A stretch of DNA of 64,000 nt from assembly GCA_048013815.1 (NCBI GenBank), contig CM106585.1, forward strand, positions 3,100,001 to 3,164,000, read 5' to 3'. Source of the DNA: Setoptus koraiensis (lineage: Eukaryota > Arthropoda). Positions 22,901 through 35,215 of the stretch are shown here, piece by piece; position 1 is the first letter of the stretch; every line of letters begins with the position of its first letter. The notes below the pieces were generated by a model, which ran no database searches, was not told the DNA's origin, and saw only the letters and a program-made list of their open reading frames with translations. The translations under genes and the position numbers were made by a program.

Positions 22901-23813
22901 TCAAAAATTATATAAATGTACCTATATCGATTGTGGTCGAAGGTATTTTCGACAGATTTCTTTGATTCGCTCACTCATATTGTACCGGCATTAGGTAGGT
23001 CTTTATGGGTTCATTTGAAAGGGTTTCTTCTTTGTTTCTTTTCGATATTTCAATTTGATATTACTTCACATTGAATATGCTATCATTAAGCATTTTCTAC
23101 ATACTATTGTCCTTCCGCAACCTTCATGTTTAAGCGGAAATAGGGATACTAGCCTGCAGATTATGCATATGAAACTTTGCGCCACGAACTGATCCATAAA
23201 TCTTTCCCTGTCCATGTTTGGTGAAATGTTGGTGTTTTGGATGATTAATATCTTGAGGTCCGTAGGTTGATTGATTGCTTAACCAGTTGGTTTGATTTGA
23301 TTTAGTTTAGTTTGGTTTGCTGGATGATTGATTAGTTGGTTGGTTGGTTCTCGACTACTTCTTGTTATCACGTTGATATTGATGAGCGCAAGAGTGGTGT
23401 TGTCGGATTGTTTCACTTTTACTTTATGACTGAAAAGATCGATTGATTCAATCTTTTAAAACTCTCGACTTGAAGACTGAGAAACCTGATATGGTCTCAC
23501 TCTTCATTCACGTCAGGCAGGTAAGTTAGTTAGTTACTAATTAAGTCGGCACTTTTCACTCACCTTAATTAGGATCATGTCTAATTGATCGGGTGATTGT
23601 TGTTGTCTGCGTGACACTATGTTTTAATTAACAAGTCGACTCTTGTACATCTGGTTTTGTATGCAAGCTAAATTATTCAACGATGAACTTTGCCCATAGT
23701 TTCATCGTGTGTCCCAGATTTATGTTATTATTTTTGTCTTTATCCCCCATTTTATATTTTTTCTTCTATTTTATAACTTTTTGTATGATTTCTTGGTTCT
23801 GGTATTTCATTGG
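22901..23813. other. Spacer, nothing recognised
   Basis: AT-rich with a GGTTGGTTGG/GATTGATT-like run near 23260-23345. No gene or element recognised. Confidence 0.45.
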
Positions 23814-26800
23814 TTATAAGAAGAGAGTCTGTCCTCTCTCGAGAATCAGGGTTCCTTCTAGATATGGACGTAATTGTTCCAACATGACATAGGTCTTGTC
23901 CTGGTAATTATTTCTATCTACTACTTTTATGGGTCTGCTTTCATCGTAATTTCTTTTAATCGACCAACGCTCGTGATAGTCGTGCAGTTTTGCGAGATAG
24001 TCGGTAGTAAGCTTGTTCTCTCCCCCTTGTTTGATCCATTCGATCAATTTCTTCGGTTCGCTACGTATATAGATGATGAGTTCTTGCTCTTCAACCTCTT
24101 TCATCAAATTCTCACATAATAAATGCATTACGTCGTATTCTAACATCGTTAGCTTGCCAGTTTCTTTTAGGAGTTCAACAAAACAAGATGGAGCTGTACT
24201 TTCTATATTCTGCATTGTACGATGTCCCAAATCAGATTGCTCTAATTTGTTTCGTAATTTGAAGCAAAGGTATCGGATTATCCTGACCAGGATCAGCACA
24301 ATGAATGCGGTAATGACGCCCGCAAAGATCGTTCTTCTTATACTAAATTTTTCTGAGAAATCAATTTTACTATACTTTTCTTGTATCTCCTTGAGTTTTT
24401 CGGTCGCATTGTGAAGTTCATTTCCCGTTTTATTCAACGCCAGGGTTAAATTAGCATGGGTATCTTTGGCTAGTTGCATTGCCATGGATGCTCATGGGCT
24501 AACTCATCTATGGGATGGGTATCATTAGTGTTTACGTAGAAATCTTCCTATGGTCTCACAGAGCGATTTAAGGTCTCTTCAGTTTTCTTAAACTCAATTA
24601 AGACGTCGTCAATCTATAGTGTTCCATCGATATCAAACACCAAAATTTCATCCTTCGCACAAGGAACCTTTCTGAGACCATTCTTGGTATACATGGACGG
24701 ATAACAGTAAACTATGACTTTGTTTCCGCTCTTCTCTATTTCATGCGTTCGGTAGTCGGATCTGACTGGTATGCATTTCTGGGTAAACATATAGTCTCGG
24801 GGATTATAGAAATCCTTGTTGAGACAGTGTTCTGCTTTAACAGGTACTGTAAGCGTTTCGGATTCGTCATCCTGATGTAGTTCTCGAAAACATTTACTTC
24901 CGTCTTCGAAAAAAACGTATTTAGGACCCAAATATTCTTCGAAACATAGTTGCGTTTGGTTTGTTCCAGGAAAGAGTGACTATATACCTCTCTTGAATGG
25001 TTCAGCTTTAAGGATCGTCTTGGACGCATCAACTAAGTCTTGAGTGAATTTAACTTCTAGGATCAGAGCTTCTGGATCGAATCTGCAATGAGGTTCTCGT
25101 GCCAAATCGGTAGGGCAATCGTCATTGCAGGGTCTGGAGTAATTCCAGAGCTCAAAGAAGTCTTTGCCTACTACATTCTCTTTCTCCCAAGTAATTCTCA
25201 TGAGATTATGAGTTCGGGCCATATTTGTCCAGTAAGTGGAAAAGCTGAGATCATGGCTATGTTTCTAGGGTCAATTTGTAAATCTATGTCCTTTACTATG
25301 CTTATTAATTTGTCTAGAGCTTGATTGGTTCCTCGCTGACCGGCTAAAAGATTTGCACTAGCTATAACGAGTTCATCTTCGTGTAGGATGATCTTAGGCA
25401 TGATCTCCTCTAGACCTTCGATTCTAGCGTTTAGCGCCTCTATTTTCTTGGCATCAGTGTCTGAAGCCCATAAGGCTATCCCTAAACCAGTAAATGCGGT
25501 TACTGTAGCAATTGTGAGCGTGATTGGTTCTCTTTCCTCCCGGGATTTATATTCTTCGCACCGGTATGTGTCAGTGTCAGATTCTTGTAGCTGACAAGTG
25601 GGAATTATCGTTCAGTTTTGATAGACTGCTGAAGAAGAGGTGAGATTAGCTGGTATCCACGATTTTTCCTCAACGTTATCTTTAACACTATGGGTCCAAC
25701 CCAACCCATCTTTTAGGCATGCAAAAGTAGCTCTAGAATCTGCCTCATTAGTCATATAACTGATGTCTATAGCCCCTTTTCCGTCACAACAGAATCCACA
25801 ATATAATGAGGAAACTGGGTGTTTATTTTTCTTCTTCTTCTTCGTTGGCGCTTGTTCGGCTGGGTAATCCTTCCTTTTCTTATTTTTAGAATCAACGGAT
25901 CCTATTTTCTCTGGTTCGACAATTTCTTTTGCACGAGGCACAGGATAGGACCGGGGGAAGGTATTTCGCGAAGGTTCGCGTACTTGTACGGGGAAGTTCT
26001 TTTGTGAGTTCAGCGGGTCTGCAGATTTGTTTTAAACTCTCAACTGTTTTGGCTTTGAGATTCGCATTACACCACTGCAGAAATTTAGAGTTCGTCGCAA
26101 TTTGATTGTACCCCGGACTACCTCTTAAGATATTGTTCTGTTCGTCGCAGGCGGGTAGCACACGAATATAGAGTGTTACATTCTCGATTCCGGTTAACAC
26201 CCTCTTTTTAGTGGGTCGCCAAATTATCTCGTTGGCTTCTTCGGTAAGAGTCACTGTCTTGAGGGTCAATAATGCTGTGAATAACAGAGGTAACGAGTCA
26301 CTTCTCGATGAAATAGATCTGACAGAATATGGTTCGGACGTGATCTCGTCTTGACTCAGCTGTCGATCGGTTTCACTTTCTTCCGATACTTATTCAACCT
26401 CGACTGTCCTCATAAAGTACGGCTTCATTCAGCTAATATGAACGGTTTCTGTCCTCTTCGAGGATTGGGTCTTTCTATCATGTAATTGACAGGACTCATC
26501 CATTCGGTTACAGTAAAGGGTTATTGAAATTTATGTAGGAACTTAGAGGTTTGGCCAGTGTATCCCCTGGGGTGGAACACTAGTACTTTATCGCCCACTT
26601 GATACTCGATGGCCTTGTAACATTCATTTTACCTTGCTCTCGTTCTATCGCTTGAAGCGCTCTTCGCCTTGCTTCCATCAAACTTGGAAGACATCTATTG
26701 TTGTGGGAGGATATCACTCCGAACTGTATATCGGAAGGTAGTCTAGGTTCGTGCCCGAACATCAAGTAGTAGGGACTGTACCCTGTTGTTGTCTGTTCGG

Positions 26801-27289
26801 TCAAATTGCATGCGAATACGGCTGCTGAAACATGCTCATCCCAATCGGTGCGTTTTGTATTGACGGTCACGGCCAATATTGTCGATAAAGTCCTAAAATC
26901 TTTCAGTGAGACCGTTACATTGTGGGTGGTAACCGGTCGTTGATAACTTTCTTATAACTAATTCATTTAGTTAGATATTCTTTCAAACGATTGAAACGGG
27001 AGCCCTGATCTGACAAGATAGTTCGCGGGTATCCGTATCTATGGAACACATCATCTATCAGAAAGTCACATATGATTTGCGTTGTTAATTGGGGTATAGC
27101 TTTCGCTATCGCATAACGAGTGCCGCAATCCGTCACTACTATTTCACGATATATACTCATGACAATTACCCGTATACGGTTCCTTAATCCGCACTCGTAT
27201 TCTCTATTCATGCTGGACCTCGATCAGTCATCCTGCATGTCCGGCGGACTGCAGTTTTAACAAAAATAACAAAAAAAAACAAGACGCAA

Positions 27290-27655
27290 TGTTATATTAA
27301 ACACCATTTTATTCAAGAAAATAACACACAAAAAGAAAACTATTCTAAACCCAGGTCCTCATCTGAGTCGGAATCTTCATCATCCAGTCGAATTCGTCGA
27401 GCTCGGCGAGGACGACCCGGACGTCCCGGAATACGACCAGTGAATAGGGCCCGATTCGCACGACAGCGAGCTGCCCGTAAGCCGTTCTGGTTCCGCTCCC
27501 ACCTACCATACACTGCCTGGGCTCTATTATTAAGGAAAGTCCGACGCTCCCAAGTCTCGTCACCATCTGTCCAACGCACTAAATACTCCACCAGATTTCC
27601 GGTCCTGCGGTAAGACAAGATCTCCTCTGGTCTCGAGGGTATGCCCACGGGCAAT
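27290..27655 (-). CDS. Chromodomain-like gene copy, 3' exon (RING absent)
   Basis: About 105 codons on the minus strand: PSRPEEILSYRRTGNLVEYL, then VRWTDGDETWERR, an Arg-rich stretch and the acidic end DDEDSDSDEDLGLE. The aromatic and charged pattern (VEYLVRW...ETWE) is that of a chromodomain. It is a diverged copy of the 27905-28510 gene; a polyadenylation-type AATAAA follows on the minus strand within 27300-27320. A possible acceptor ACAG precedes DEPLPVG. The RING half is not present next to it. Confidence 0.5.
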
Positions 27656-27904
27656 GGCTCATCCTGTCGTATTGAAGCTCATATCACAATTATCAGTGTA
27701 ACTCGGCCGATATCAGGCAAATACTTACGATACTGGTGCTTATACAATTATCATGTAACTCACCGCAACATAATTGATTATTAATCTGTGAAAAGCACGA
27801 ATTTAGTATCCACCATCGCACCATGCACAAATAATTCATACGTGATCTATAGGATCCCACAATACTACATCATAAGCACTTAATTAAAATTAAGCATTAG
27901 CAAT

Positions 27905-28510
27905 TAGGACGCCATGTTATGTTAAACCCCATTTTATTCAAAAATTATTACATAAAAAGAAGAACTATTCTAAACCCAGATCCTCATCTGAGTCGGAATC
28001 TTCGTCATCCGCTCGAATCCTCCTGTTTCGGCGAGGACGACCTGATCGTCCCGGAATGCGGCCGGAGGCTAAGGCTCGGTTAGCCCGACAACGAGAGGCC
28101 CGTAAGGCGTTCTGATGCCGTTCCCACCTCCCGTACACTGCCTGGGCCCTATCATCAAAAAAGGCACGCCGCTCCCAGGTCTCATCCCCATCTGACCAGC
28201 GAAGTCGATATTCCACCAGGTTTCCAACCCTACGACAAGACAATATTTCGTGGGGCCTAGGAGGTATGACGACAGGCAACGGGTCATCTAAGCGAACGGG
28301 AGATAAGGGACGAGGCATCTCTGGCTCCTCCCCAATGATGACCACTTCCATACCATCTAAGGGCTCCCAAGCCCCCAAGCGGGACCTACAATAAGGGCAG
28401 TTTCGGTCACCTCCCTCTTTCCCCGCGACCCATTGGCCTATGCACCCGAAACAAAAATTATGACCACAGGGAGTTTGCGTGGTCGTTGCCTCTCGAAACA
28501 CACCAAACAA
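27905..28510 (-). CDS. RING finger plus chromodomain-like protein, 3' exon
   Basis: A minus-strand exon starts at 28510 after a strong acceptor (TTTTCTTGCAG) in phase 0 and stops at 27965-27967, with a 3' UTR and AATAAA beyond. It opens LFGVFREATTTQTPCGHNFC, then FGCIGQWV and NCPYCR: the C-x-H-x2-C-x2-C...C-x2-C half of a C3HC4 RING. The first C-x2-C pair must be in an upstream exon that I cannot find. Next comes a chromodomain-like segment, VEYRLRWSDGDETWERRAFF, then an Arg-rich region (SGRIPGRSGRPRRNRRIR) and an acidic tail. RING suggests E3 ubiquitin ligase; the chromodomain suggests histone or chromatin binding. The two genes sit tandemly inside a gypsy fossil. At 27878 a palindrome like the HINE 5' end separates the copies, so transport by an element is possible. 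Confidence 0.55.
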
Positions 28511-29302
28511 CTGCAAGAAAACATAAGAATTCGAAAATATTTCATATTATTCATCCTTCGAAAATATTTTTCCTTGGACCAAAGTGTCCCGCATCCGCTT
28601 GATCATGATGGATCTCGAGGATGGTTTTGACAAGGGTAAAGGGTACCACCAATTTCTTTCTTTCTCTCTGATTAAGATATAATAAACCGTCGATTTCTTC
28701 AATTTCGAGAGTATGGCCTTCCTTCATGCGTTCTCGAATTGTTTGACAGAGTGGGTCATTTCTTTGGAGTTCCCTAGTGTCTATTTCGGTAATCCATCAT
28801 ATTATACCCATAAAGTTGATTCTTATCATTACCATTATTATTAGTATCATCGTAACCGCTAACTTCATTATTTCAGCTGTTTTCACCCCTTTTAGGCGGC
28901 TTCTGGGCGGTTGAGCCGCCCAGGGCGGGCGTGCCGCCACCCAAAATCCGCTCAAGCGCTAGGCAGCCTCTGTCCATGCCCCTGCCCCTAGCACTAGATG
29001 TTCCTCGAATGTGGTACCGAATACCGTATATCGGTCAAGGTACCCGATACAAGCGTTCCATTTCAAACAGGACAAAAGGATATCCATTGTCCGCTGGAAC
29101 ATAGCTGTTGCGTTAGTCAGGCCGAACGGCATGACGGTGAATTTCCGCAACCCATCTTGGATAATGAAGGCTGTTTTGCTCTGATCCTTAGGATTCATAG
29201 CGATTTGGAAATAACCATTATTGAAGTCAAGGCTACTGAAATACTTCATTATTTGTAGAGTTTGAATACATTCTTCCGTTCGATAAAGAGGATAGACATC
29301 CT

Positions 29303-30163
29303 GGGTGTTCTAGCGAATAGTGCCGCACTCAGATTTCAACCAAACTTCACACATAGGCCCCGAAAGGCCCCTAAACCACGGATTTGCTAGTCCGGAAGTG
29401 CGGAAACTTCCGGTTTCGGTTTTACACAAACTTCAAGCTAGAGCTATGAAACTTGATAAACAGCAGGATGCAGACGTGCTGAGTACAACAGAGTTCGTTT
29501 CACTTGTGTGCGGCTTCCGGTTCTAGAGATATTCAGCAAAATCCTCGCGGATATTTCGCTCGGAACGAAGCATCCGCGCGCACGAGTATATACGTGCGCC
29601 GATTCATCCCGATATCTCTCCGATTCTTGATGATACGCATCATTGTGATGAATTCAGTTTCTATCGTCGCATTTCTTCAACCAAGAATTCTCCATGGTTT
29701 GCAGTCACGTGAGCGGAGGGTAGAGGGCGCAGCCCGATACCCGAAGCGCTCATCAACCCTACCCGAAGGGTTCCCGTCGCACGCAGTCGTCGCTCACGCG
29801 ACGACGGAGATGTGACGGCCTCCAGAATACGAGGCCGCAGTCCGAGTTCTCAGACCCATCGCAGGTTCATCCCCGAGTGCAGCAAAGCCGAACTTCGTCA
29901 ACTTCCAGTCTTCCGAACCAATAAATATGCAGATAACTCGAGAACCGGAAGTCGTACCGAGCTGAAAATTGTGCCATTGTGTTCAGCGTCTTTTAGAACG
30001 CTAGTATCGTGAGTTTTAGACTTCTAGCTCTAATTTGAGGTAAAACCGGAACCGGAAGTTTCCGCACTTCCGGACCACTTTTTTCGTTCTATTGAGGTCA
30101 AGATGAACCTTTATCGAAAGTTTCATCAGAATCTGGGTGTGGCACTATTCGCTACAACAACCC
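29303..30163. mobile_element. Merlin-derived MITE, full length
   Basis: 861 bp. The left end GGGTGTTCTAGCGAATAGTG and the right end CACTATTCGCTACAACAACCC are inverted, followed inward by inverted AGTGCGGAAACTTCCGG arms. The middle holds the shared AGCGGAGGGTAGAGGGCGC block. It separates two LTR-element fossils of opposite strand; no target duplication is visible. Confidence 0.85.
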
Positions 30164-31870
30164 AAAAATCTACGCATCACTAGATATGAATTCAGGATAT
30201 TTTCAGATCCCAATTAGAGGTATTGAAAAAAAGACGGCTTTTATCACTATCGATGGCTTCTTTCAATTCACAGTGATGCCGTTCGGGCTCATGAATGCCC
30301 CCAACTTTCCAGAGATTTATGAATTTGATATTGAATCAGCTCAAATACAAACATTGTTTAGTATATTTGGACAATATCATTATTTCTGGCGATTTCTTTG
30401 ATAAGTTCTTGTTGTCGCTTTATCGTTTCCTAGACACGGTCTCTGCTGCAGGGCTCACACTCCAACCCGCGAAATGCCAATTTGGAATGGAAGAAATAAG
30501 CTTTCTAGGGCATCGTATTGGTGCAAATGGACTGGCCATGGATGTCGTTAAAGTTAGAGCAATTCAAGAGAAGGTACCTCCGACGAACGTAAAAGGCGTA
30601 AGAAGTTTTCTAGGGTCAATTTCATACTACCGCTAGTTCATGAAATCTTTTGCAGAACTCGCTGCACCCCTAACAAATAAGGACAAGGGATTTATTTGGA
30701 CTGAAAAATAGCAAGAAGCGTCCGATACCATAAGAGAAAAACTTTGCCAATATCCAGATTTACGCCATTTTGATGAAAGATTGCCGTTGGAATTAAGAAC
30801 GGATGCTTGCGATAGTGGAATAGGCGCAATACTACTACAAGAACATAGGGATGGCCTGCATCCTATCTATTTTCTGAGCAGAGCTCTGAAGAAGGCTGAG
30901 CTAAATTACACAATTACTGAAAAAGAATTGCTGGCAGTGGTTTGGGCCATAAAAAAACTGTCCAATTTCTTAAAGGGGAGCCAATACACTGTAGTGACCG
31001 ACCATGTTGCCTTGTGTTGGGTGAAGAACAAGAAACAACTACCCCCTCGCCTGATTCGATGAACTTTAGAACTTCAAGCTTACGATTTCAGCGTCAAATA
31101 CAGGAGTGGCCAACACCATGAGGACGCGGACTACATCTCACGAGACGTAGTCCCATGTAATTACATAGAAGCAGAACTGGCTGTTGAATTCAAAGAAGAA
31201 CAACGTAGGGATAAAACATTTGGAAAAATAATCGAGGATCTTGAGACTGGTAATAATGCAGAAAACCAGGAAAAATTTGTACTGATAAACAAAGTTTTAC
31301 ACAAAGAAGTTCACACAGGCACAGGGCCTCAATAAGTGGTGTGTGAACCCGAATCTAGAGAGATGGATGTACTAAGAGCATGCCATGACGACCCAATGGG
31401 GGGTCATCTAGGGAGAAACAAAACATTGAAAAGGATTGGGGAGCGATTTTCCTCCGACAAAATATACGATAAGGTGGCAATCTATGTACGCTCGTGCAGC
31501 GACTGTCAAACAAAAAATAACCCAACAACCCTCACCGCAGGGCAATTGGTACCTATTACCTCTGGAGGTCCGTTCGAACTTGTGGGGATTGACATGTTGG
31601 GTCCTTTTAAAAAATCGGCGAGTGGCAACAAGTGGATTGTCTTAGCCACCGACCATTTTACCAAATTCGTAGAGGCAAAGGCCCTGAAGACAGCCAACAC
31701 ATGAGATGTCGCCAAATTCTTCGTGGAAAACATTGTGTGTCGACACGGGAGCCCTAATAGAATACTTTCCGACAGAGGCTCAAACTTAAGTTCGAGATTT
31801 GCTGAAAACGTGTATACATTAGTTTCTACTAAACACGTAAAAACTACCGCATACCATCCGCAGTGCAATG
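30164..31870 (+). mobile_element. Ty3/gypsy fossil: pol fragment
   Basis: Reverse transcriptase ([34 protein letters not shown]), RNase H (ELRTDACDSGIGAILLQEH, TEKELLAVVWAI), the integrase zinc region (HDDPMGGHLGRNKT...CSDCQ) and integrase core (GIDMLGPF, then HGSPNRILSDRGSNLSSRF) follow in order. gag, protease and LTRs are absent. Broken in a handful of places; moderately old. At about 31.87 kb it passes into copia-type integrase. Confidence 0.85.
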
Positions 31871-32439
31871 GACTCACCGAGAGAGCCCCAGCAAAATGGG
31901 GCGGCAGAGCGTTCAACAGGACCCTCATAGAGTGTGTGCGAACACCCCTGAATTCCACAGATCTTCCCAGCAACCTGTGGGAAGTGGCAGTTTATGCAGC
32001 GATTTATCTATTAAATATGGTTACGACGGATCAGAGACCCTCCCAAACACCTTTCGAAAGCTGGTTTGGTAGAAAACCAAGTGTGGGCCATGTCCATCCC
32101 TGGGGCAGGCAGGTTCTGATTCTGGATCAGCCCAGGACAGGTACAAAATTCGACCCGAAGACCAAACGTGCTTTTCTGGTAGGATATACTAGGAGAGCCA
32201 ACACCTATCGATGTTATGTCCCCGAAACTAACAGTGTGAGAACAACATGCGATGTTGTTTTCGGTCGCCATTCTGACCAAACCGTTGAAAACAGATTCCA
32301 AGTGACCAGTCCAGAACCAGCGTTCCTAACCTCTGTACAGCCTTGGTCAGAAGACAAAGAATCTTGGCAAACTGTTGACGATTACTTCGAAAGATTGCAG
32401 AAAAAGGATGGCCATCATTCTGCACTAACAGAGGAAAGC

Positions 32440-33370
32440 GGGTGTTCTTGCGAAGTGGGCGTAGACCAGATCGCGACCAAACTCACGGTGTGAGTACCTT
32501 AGAGGCCCCTGATGAGAAATATTTTGGACCGGAAGTGTAGAAACTTCTGGTTCCGGTTTTAGCTTCATCTTTGAGATACAGCCTTGAAACTCGGTATGTT
32601 GGTATATCAGACTACTACAACCTCGATGACATCATTTTCAAATCTCTACAACTTCCGGTTCTCGAGATATTCAGGAAATTTGCATGTATGAGCGAATCTA
32701 GGCCGGTCTGGGTCTGTTCATCGCCATAATCTTACACCCAGAGCATGGTGACACGCATTCATGAACGAAACCCGGCTCGATCACGGGCCCCGCCCACTCG
32801 ACTCCCAGTCTTCGGGAAGAATCTTTTTTAGTTAGGTGGCCGTCAGTCGTCCCGCCGGAGGCCGCAGGCCGAAGGCGTGGACGACTGGAGGCCGAACCCC
32901 TCCTCCGGCCCGGGCCCAAGATGCATGGCAGACGGAAGGGCTACTGTATATTATATACGAGTGAGCATGGGTACCCCTCGTACCTCGTGCTACCCGCAAC
33001 GGTCATGCCGCACTCATGCAGTTGTCATTATTACCCTCGCATAGCCCATTACATACTCGGGTACCTGAAATACCCGGGTAAACCCTCGTATCGCACCTCG
33101 GGTTCATTTTCACACTTCCGGTATAGTATTTCTGAGCTCAGAATACTCGACTGTACCTTGCTGTACAAAAAATACCTTTAAAAAAAGCAGTGGGAACCGC
33201 TAGCGGTCGTCGGGTATCTCAAAACGCCCACTGTGCGGTACCTCGGGTAACTCGGAAACCGTAAGTTTCTACATATTATAAATACCCATTCTGGTATCAG
33301 GGTATTATACCCTACCCAAAAATACCCAAAATACCCAGATCGGATCTACGCCCACTTCGCAAGTATAACC
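32440..33370. mobile_element. Merlin-like MITE with perfect 8-bp target duplication
   Basis: TIRs GGGTGTTCTTGCGAAGTGGG and the inverse of GGTTATACTTGCGAAGTGGG. AGGAAAGC occurs immediately on both sides (32432-32439 and 33371-33378). Inside are the GC-rich block shared with 10326-11300 and a TACCC-rich segment. Inserted in copia sequence. Confidence 0.92.
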
Positions 33371-33835
33371 AGGAAAGCTATATAGATATCCCGAACTTTA
33401 GTAATCTCACTGTGCGACCGGCCGGCAATCAAGAGACTGCTCAGGAAAATGGCGACGCACAGAACGATGATAGATCGGCGATTGATGTCCTTCAGAACGC
33501 TGACTCTGTCTAACCTCATGGCCTGTTTGCTCACTCACGTAGAGCCACAAGACTTTTAGGGCACATTCACGTCCGTGTTGACATATGTCGAACCACAAGA
33601 CTTTGAGAGCGCTATAAAAGGCAGGGAGGGGAAAATGTGGAGGAAAGCAATACAAAAAGAAGAACAAGCACTGCTTGAGAACAAAACATGGACGATCGTA
33701 CCACTGGAAGACAGGAAACCTCTCACAGCCAAGTGGGTGTTTAAGAGAAAAACATTGCCATGCGGGATGGTCGATAAATACATGGCGCGCCTAGTCGCCA
33801 GAGGCTACGCGCTAAGGATGTGTTGAGAAAAGGGC

Positions 33836-34190
33836 CATATGTGAATTTTTTTGCTTCAGTCGAATGGACCTCGGAAGTGGATAGGGGGGTGAAAAAAAAT
33901 GTGTCCCTACCTGCGTCCGGGCTCTTCCGGTGGCCACGCCCACTTACTACGCCGCTTTTTCTTCTTTTTTCATCTTGCTGTGCAAACAATCAAGAAAATG
34001 CGCAGAAAAGGCACAAAAACGAGCAGAGAATTAAAGTAGAGGCAGTAATATTGAAGAGACTTGTTGTTTATTAGCATATTAATCTATATAGAGAGCATCA
34101 TCATTGTCATCAACTCCGACAGCCTCTATTTCATCGATATCGTCAGCAGGCTGCTCATTGTTAGCTCGGGCTCTTTAAAGAGAGCAAGGA
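33836..34190. other. Unidentified insertion in the copia fossil
   Basis: About 350 bp between two reverse-transcriptase pieces, with no coding similarity, no match to the other families and no clear inverted ends. The exact limits are uncertain. Confidence 0.35.
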
Positions 34191-35215
34191 CGTCACGCCG
34201 AATGCCTGGTTTGACTTGGCGGCAGGCGTACATACTGGACTGAAGGAGCTGCAGTTCGACGTGGCCTCGGCCTTCTTAAACGGCACTCTGTCCAGAGGAG
34301 AAGGCCGTCCAGAGCGAGCAGGTTTATTTGTTCCCGCCGCCTGGCGTTGTTTGTCCAACTAGAAGCGTGCTAAAACTCAACGAAGCCATTCACGGCTTGA
34401 AACAGGCGCCAAAATGTTGGTATGCGCGCCTTGAAGCCATTTTGAGAGCGCTTGGTCTTGTCCAGACAAACGCTGACCCCTGTTTGTTCCATGGAACATA
34501 CAAGCAAATCAGAATCTGGTTGGTTGTATACGTCGACGACGGCTTGCTGATGGGTAAAAACAGAACAATTTTGGAGGATTTCGTGAAAGACCTGAGTAAA
34601 CAACTGACCGTAAAAGTTTTGTTGTCAAATTGTTTCATTGGACTCGAATACACGATAGATGAGTCCTCTGTCCTTATTCATCAGACAAGCTACATAAAAA
34701 GAATGCTTGAATATTTCAGCTTGAAAGAGAGCCAACCAGCCAAAACACCGATATCAGACATAAATAGCCTGCCGACACCAGCGGTGTCGGATGTACCATC
34801 AAAGGCTCCCTACCGACAGCTGGTAGGAAGCTTGCTCTTCTGTGCGAACACTTGCAGACCGTATATCTGTTTTGCAGTGAAAACATTGGCACAATTTAAT
34901 GAGAAACCAATGAATAAGCATTGGGCGGCTGCGAAACAGGTCCTAGAGTACTTGAAAGGTACACAATACCTGGGTTTGATGTACCGCAAGACAAATACAC
35001 TGGCCATAGATGCATACTTTGATGCTGACTGGGCAGGGGACTGTAAAACTCGCCGGTCAACCAGCGGATTGGTCATAAATTTGGCGGAGGGTTCGGTGAT
35101 TTTTAAAAGTAAGAATCAGGCCACCGTCGCTCTCAGCACGATGGAGGCGGAGTACTCCGCCGGATGCATGGCAGCTAGAGAAATAAGCTGGCTGAAGGGG
35201 CTTCTCAAAGAGATA

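Larger units (their letters stand above)
23814..29290 (-). mobile_element. Ty3/gypsy fossil with env-like region
   Basis: Read on the minus strand, parts come in retroelement order: reverse transcriptase (28959-29249, with DFNNGYFQIAMNP and MPFGLTNA), zinc-binding integrase start (about 28560-28800), integrase core (26580-27211, with GYPRTILSDQGS), then an env-like region (23814-26269) with several cysteines, a basic cleavage-type run, a hydrophobic stretch near its middle and a membrane anchor FAGVITAFIVLILVRIIRYL with a cytoplasmic tail. Position after integrase is that of env in errantivirus-like gypsy elements. A RING-chromodomain gene pair interrupts it (about 27250-28550). No LTRs, gag or protease found. 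Broken in several places; moderately old. Confidence 0.65.
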
